From the NCBI GenBank assembly GCA_020845955.1, contig JADLEU010000220.1, positions 19,364-83,363 of the forward strand: 64,000 bases of DNA, written 5' to 3'. Below, one piece after another: positions 59,618 through 64,000 of this stretch. A program made the position numbers and the translations under genes. The DNA comes from Anaerolineales bacterium. GTDB lineage: Bacteria > Chloroflexota > Anaerolineae > Anaerolineales > UBA6663. The notes under the pieces were generated by a model, which made no database searches, was not told the DNA's origin, and was given only the letters and a program-made list of their open reading frames with translations. Position 1 is the first letter of the stretch. The number at the start of each line of letters is the position of its first letter.

Positions 59618-61159
59618 ATGATCAGCACACCTCACGCCGGTTACGTCGCTGGACTGGCGGGCGCCCTCTTCGACGCCACGCGCAGCCTGCACCATCAATC
59701 GCCGGCGGTGCGGACCATGCTTGTCGCCGCTGCCAGGCTGCATGAGCTGGCGGCGGGCGACAACGGCGCCGCCCCCGCTGGCGCCGGCGAGGCGCCAGGT
59801 GACGTGCGCTTGGCCGCCGGCCTGCCCCGCGGCCAGCGCGCGATCCTGCTGGCCGCGCTTAGGCTGGCGGCATGGCCAGGGGACCCCGCCAAGCCGGGCG
59901 CGTCCCTGCCCGAGGTAAAAGCTCACCAGAAGAAAGTAGTGCGCTTGATCGCCGCTCTGCTGCAGGCCGCTGACGCTCTTGATGAGGCACAAGATCAAAG
60001 CATCCGCCTGGAAGCGGTCACCATCGAGCCGGGGCGCGTCGTGGCCCGGCTGAGCGGGCCGCGCGCGCCCCGCGTGGCCCGCCAGGCGCATGACCGGGCA
60101 CGCCTGTGGCGTTCGGCCTTGAGAACACGCCTGGAGTTCACGTTTACGCCGCTCTCGCCGGCCGAACTGGCCCAATTGGCCACTTCACCTCCCGCCTCTG
60201 ACTGGATGCTGTCGCGCGGGCTCCAGCGCCTCCTGGCCGGCGCCCTGCTGCGCTGGCAGGCGTCCCTCGAATCGGTCGTGGCCGGGCAGGCGGGCGCAAT
60301 GGTGGCCGCCGAACAGGCGACAACCTACCTGCGCCAGGCCCTGGCTGCTTTCCAGGCGGCGTTGAAGCGCAAACCGAGCCGCAGACTGCGTCAGGACCTG
60401 GGCGCGCTGGAGACTCTCCTGCGCGAAGCGAACGATTGGGACCGCCTGCGGGGCAGCCTGCTCGCCTTCCAATCCAGGCAGCGGCCAGACGCTGCTGCCG
60501 GTCTACAGCCATTCGTCGACGCCGCCGGCCAGGCCGCTCAGCAAGCGCAGGGGATCGCTTCGGCCTGGCTGCACGGGCCAGCCGCCTTCGAGTTGGCCGA
60601 GACCCTTGTAGATTTCGCTGGGCTAGTGCCAGTCCGGCGCAAGCAGGAGGTCGCTTTCAGCGCCGCCGTGCCTGAGCAGTTGCGCGCCGCGGCGGCCGCG
60701 ATGGGGACAGCCCAGGCGAAGTTCTCGGCCCAAGAGCCAAAGGCGTTGCGCCGGCTCGCCAACAGCGCCCTGCGCTGCCGGGCGTGGCTTGACGCGGCTG
60801 GAGACGCGGGCAGGCTGGACATTGCCGCCGCGGATCTTGGAACGGACCTGGGCCAACTGGCGCAGCGCCTGGATGTCTTACGCCAGCTCGACACGGCCGA
60901 TGCGGCTGTTGGCGCGTTCTTGGATCGCTGGGCCGTGCGCCAGGCCCGTCGCAAGGCGCCCCAACTGCACGGAGCCGAGCCTGTGCTGGCGTTTCGACAG
61001 GCTGTGCGAGCCCAGCGCCGGCAGGAGCAGCGGGCCCTGGCTGGCGACTGGCGTCCCGTCCGCGGCAGAACCCTAAACCGGCGTCTGGCGAAAGTCCTCG
61101 CTGCGCTGGCGCGCGGTCCAGCTCGACCTGACCTGCCGGCTCAGACATCCGCTTTGTAG
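59618..61159 (+). CDS. CHAD-domain protein with N-terminal degenerate Ppx/GppA C-terminal (HD-like) domain
   Basis: C-terminal CHAD-like helical repeats (LRQALAAFQAALKRKPSRRLRQDLGALETLLREANDWDRLRGSL...); N-terminus aligns by eye with the Ppx/GppA protein at 62831-64000. Confidence 0.78.
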   Translation: MISTPHAGYVAGLAGALFDATRSLHHQSPAVRTMLVAAARLHELAAGDNGAAPAGAGEAPGDVRLAAGLPRGQRAILLAALRLAAWPGDPAKPGASLPEVKAHQKKVVRLIAALLQAADALDEAQDQSIRLEAVTIEPGRVVARLSGPRAPRVARQAHDRARLWRSALRTRLEFTFTPLSPAELAQLATSPPASDWMLSRGLQRLLAGALLRWQASLESVVAGQAGAMVAAEQATTYLRQALAAFQAALKRKPSRRLRQDLGALETLLREANDWDRLRGSLLAFQSRQRPDAAAGLQPFVDAAGQAAQQAQGIASAWLHGPAAFELAETLVDFAGLVPVRRKQEVAFSAAVPEQLRAAAAAMGTAQAKFSAQEPKALRRLANSALRCRAWLDAAGDAGRLDIAAADLGTDLGQLAQRLDVLRQLDTADAAVGAFLDRWAVRQARRKAPQLHGAEPVLAFRQAVRAQRRQEQRALAGDWRPVRGRTLNRRLAKVLAALARGPARPDLPAQTSAL

Positions 61160-61207
61160 CGCTTGGCAGGTTCTGCTCGTAAGTCAAACCCGGCTGCCGC
61201 GCCGGGC

Positions 61208-62056
61208 TCAGCCCCGGGCGCCCTGGGTGGTGGCGCCCGGCTGCTGGGTATCAGCCTGGGAGGTCGCGACCAGGCCGCGCGGACCCCCAGAACGGTCGCG
61301 CCCGGCCCCGGCCGGTGAGCGGCGGCGGCGCGTGCGGCGGCGAGAGACTCCGCTTTCGGCCGGCGCCTGCATGTCGGCCACAATCGTCGAGATAGCCGCG
61401 CGCAGGTCGCCGAACACTTCGGGCACGTTCCGCGTTGCGTCTACCACGTGGAACTGATACTCGGTCGCCATGGCATCGAATTGCTCAATCAGCAGCGTCT
61501 GATGGCGCACGTAGTTCTCGTACAGGTCATCACCCCGCAGGTAGTCGGTGCCTGACTCCCAATAGTCGAAGCCGCGGCTGTTGATCACGCGCGGCAGTAA
61601 GTGGTCGATGTCGATCTTCAGATAAAAGACCGCGTCGGGGATCAGGGCAAAGCCGAGCACGTCACGGATCCATTGCGGGTCGACGCCGCGCACCTGGGCC
61701 CGCGCGATAAGGGAGTAAATATAGCGGTCAGTCAGCACCACGAACCCGGCCCGCAGCGCGGGGACGATCTGTTTCTCAAGCCGGTCGACAAAGTCGGTGG
61801 CATAGAACAGGTTCATGGTCAGGTCGCCCATGGTGTGGCCGCGCTTGGCCTTCTTCAGGCCGGCTGCTGCCAGCTCAGAGCGCGTCAACCCTGTTTCGGT
61901 GGCGGCAAATCCGTTGGCTTCCAGCCATTCACGCAGCAACGCGATCTGGGTCGACCGCCCCACCCCATCAGTGCCTTCCACCACAATCAGCTTGCCCGGC
62001 AGCCGCGTGTCGGCCAGGCCTGGCAGCGGATGGCCGTAATACAGCACCTGCGTCAT
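61208..62056 (-). CDS. thymidylate-kinase-like P-loop protein with K->R Walker A and basic disordered tail
   Basis: GKLIVVEGTDGVGRSTQIALLREWLEANGF, VLTDRYIYSLIARAQVRG; tail GVSRRRTRRRRSPAGAGRDRSGG; start ATG 62056. Confidence 0.85.
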   Translation of the reverse strand: MTQVLYYGHPLPGLADTRLPGKLIVVEGTDGVGRSTQIALLREWLEANGFAATETGLTRSELAAAGLKKAKRGHTMGDLTMNLFYATDFVDRLEKQIVPALRAGFVVLTDRYIYSLIARAQVRGVDPQWIRDVLGFALIPDAVFYLKIDIDHLLPRVINSRGFDYWESGTDYLRGDDLYENYVRHQTLLIEQFDAMATEYQFHVVDATRNVPEVFGDLRAAISTIVADMQAPAESGVSRRRTRRRRSPAGAGRDRSGGPRGLVATSQADTQQPGATTQGARG

Positions 62057-62817
62057 GTGCCTTGCTCTCCGTCGGCGGCCGAAGTGTTCAAGTAGCGGCC
62101 GTGCAGCCCTTCTCTGGCCAGCACCCCCCGCCAGGGACGATGCTGCACTTTGCGCGCCCCCTTGAGGTGAGGCGTAACCAGGCGGCGCATGCGCGCCTGC
62201 TGCTGCACCAGCGGCTGTGTGGCATCCACCACCGTCAGGCCGAACTCCGCTACGATGTGCTCGTATTCCGCCAGGATGCGGCCCTGAAACAAGCGGAACG
62301 CCTCGTAAGGATCGTCGGACAGGCCCAAGTCCTGCCCAGCTTCGTAGTACTTGAGCTCTGGCCGCCCCACGAGTATGCGCTGCAGCGACTCTTCCAGCGG
62401 CACGCGAAAATAGAGCGCCAGTGTAGGCTGGATGGCAAACCGGTAGATGGCTCGCACCCATTCCCGGTCGATGCCGCGCGCCACGTCGCGCGCAAAGGCC
62501 GTATAGATGTAGCGATCGGCCAGCACGATGGCGCCCGCTCGCAGGGCTGGCAGGATGTGGTGCTCGATGCGGTCGGCGAGGTCAGCCGCGTGGATGAGCG
62601 AAAAGGACGTCGGCGACAGCAACCGGCGGTTCTTGCCCCGCTTGGTTGTCTGCCGAACGACCGGCGACGAATTCCACTCGGTGAAGGCCACCAGGTAGCC
62701 GCGGCTGACCAGCCACTTGTGCAGCAGGTCGAGCTGCGTGCTCTTGCCCGAGCCGTCGATGCCTTCCACGATAAAGAGCTTGCCGCGCAGCGGCGTTCCG
62801 TCGGGCAGCGTCGCCAT
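62053..62817 (-). CDS. thymidylate-kinase-like P-loop protein
   Basis: GKLFIVEGIDGSGKSTQLDLLHKWLVSRGY, VLADRYIYTAFARDVARG; ATGA overlap with the downstream paralogue. Confidence 0.88.
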   Translation of the reverse strand: MATLPDGTPLRGKLFIVEGIDGSGKSTQLDLLHKWLVSRGYLVAFTEWNSSPVVRQTTKRGKNRRLLSPTSFSLIHAADLADRIEHHILPALRAGAIVLADRYIYTAFARDVARGIDREWVRAIYRFAIQPTLALYFRVPLEESLQRILVGRPELKYYEAGQDLGLSDDPYEAFRLFQGRILAEYEHIVAEFGLTVVDATQPLVQQQARMRRLVTPHLKGARKVQHRPWRGVLAREGLHGRYLNTSAADGEQGT

Positions 62818-62830
62818 AGCCTGCTCCTGC

Positions 62831-64000
62831 CTATTGGGCCTCGATCTCCAGCCGGCAGTCAAACGCCTGCTCAAACAAGCCGGCGTTGCGCTGCGCCTCC
62901 CAGATCTCAACCTGGCCGTCGGCGCCGGCACGCACCAAAGCCCGGAGGCGCACCCGCCGGCCGCCGGCCGCAGTGACGCGCAGGCGGGTGATGCTTTGTG
63001 TGCGGCTGCGGTCCAGGTACTCAGCCAGCCGGAGCAAGGCAGCCAGCCGGTTGGCACGCAGCCGGTCGCCAGCCTGAGCCGGCAGCCGCAGGTTTTCCAG
63101 GGCTGGCTGCCCCTTGCGATGATACAGGCACAGCAGCGCAATCCAGGCCGTCTCGCGGTGCGAATAGCCGGGCAGCCCCGCATTGAGAATGATGTAGGCT
63201 GAGTGCTTGTGGTGATCGTAATACTCCACGATCGTGCCAATATCGTGCAACTGCCCGGCCGCCCACAGGCAGCCGCGCTCAAATTCGCCGTAACCGTGCC
63301 GGTCCCTGAGCTGGTCGTACAGCGACAGCGCCAGCCGTGTCACGTGGCTGGCATGTATCGGCTCGAAGCCGCATAGCCGGCCCAGATTGAATACGCTGAA
63401 TTCGCGCAGGCGCCGGACCACCGGCGCAGCCGGCCGCAGAAATTCGGCAAAAAATAGCCCTTCGCGCAAACCGTGGCCGCAAACTGTCAGGCGATCAGCC
63501 GTGGCCCATCGCAGCGCGCCCAGCACCGTCAGCGCGCCCGCTAGGATTATGTCGGCCCGGTCCACTGGCAGCGCCGGGATCCGGCGGGGCCGCTCGTCGA
63601 CCGGCAGAGCCGCTATTTGGTCGACGAGGTCACGGAGCCGCGAGCGCTTGAGTTCGTAGCCGTTGAGGAGGGGAAACGCGTAGCCACGAGCCTCCCGGTC
63701 GATGCGCGCCAGCGCGCGCACTGTTCCCCCAATGCCTACAAAGATCCCGCCTGGCGCCAGCGCCATCCCCCCAAAAGCCTCCAGGGCCTCCGCTACATGG
63801 TCTTCCAGCGCCGCAACGGCCCGAGGTTTGGCCCGACCAGAACCGGCAAGGAACATCTCCGTCAGGCGCACGGCACCCAGCGCGGCTGTTCCGCCACGCC
63901 GGAAGCGCCCGCCCACTACCTGGCTCACCTCGGCGCTACCGCCCCCCACGTCCAGCACCAGTCCATCGCGCAGCCCGAGCCCGTTGACCACACCCACCGA
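62831..64000 (-). CDS. Ppx/GppA phosphatase family protein; 5' truncated by window edge
   Basis: GLVLDVGGGSAEVSQV, GIGGTVRALARI, AGQLHDIGTIVEYYDHHKHSAYII; frame open to base 64000. Confidence 0.92.
   Translation of the reverse strand, partial: SVGVVNGLGLRDGLVLDVGGGSAEVSQVVGGRFRRGGTAALGAVRLTEMFLAGSGRAKPRAVAALEDHVAEALEAFGGMALAPGGIFVGIGGTVRALARIDREARGYAFPLLNGYELKRSRLRDLVDQIAALPVDERPRRIPALPVDRADIILAGALTVLGALRWATADRLTVCGHGLREGLFFAEFLRPAAPVVRRLREFSVFNLGRLCGFEPIHASHVTRLALSLYDQLRDRHGYGEFERGCLWAAGQLHDIGTIVEYYDHHKHSAYIILNAGLPGYSHRETAWIALLCLYHRKGQPALENLRLPAQAGDRLRANRLAALLRLAEYLDRSRTQSITRLRVTAAGGRRVRLRALVRAGADGQVEIWEAQRNAGLFEQAFDCRLEIEAQ

Overview
The window is about 64 kb of high-GC chromosomal DNA. 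Gene content and recurrent families suggest a Chloroflexota-like bacterium, but this is an inference and no rRNA or marker phylogeny was available. It is densely coding, with about 57 supported CDSs, mostly housekeeping: secDF, plsY-like, fumarase/aspartase family, sod, nadD, obg, rex, mreB, atpAGDC, proC, ruvA, ruvC, yebC, ftsK, PNP and a Xer-type recombinase. I recognised no rRNA, tRNA, CRISPR array, prophage or IS element. The strongest non-obvious signals are: (1) a radical-SAM gene whose terminal TGA is very probably a selenocysteine codon. Readthrough gives a ...WFC-U-AEPTRGQFDLIEPQA tail, a perfect 7-bp hairpin with a GUU loop lies 13 nt downstream, and the extended ORF ends in a TGATG overlap with the next gene. 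It sits inside a duplicated HlyD/MacB-like permease operon that has no ATPase gene; (2) a peptide-type ABC substrate-binding protein that appears circularly permuted relative to its own neighbour; (3) a putative polyphosphate-type cluster: Ppx/GppA, two tandem dTMP-kinase-like proteins (one with Walker-A K->R), and a CHAD protein whose N-terminus resembles a degenerate Ppx/GppA HD domain; (4) a KimA-like K+ transporter candidate next to two TrkA/RCK proteins, plus a separate RCK channel with a degenerate selectivity filter; (5) a near-consensus Rex operator upstream of a split ATP synthase operon (atpAGDC only); (6) several TATAAT boxes 6-8 nt from start codons, suggesting leaderless transcription.
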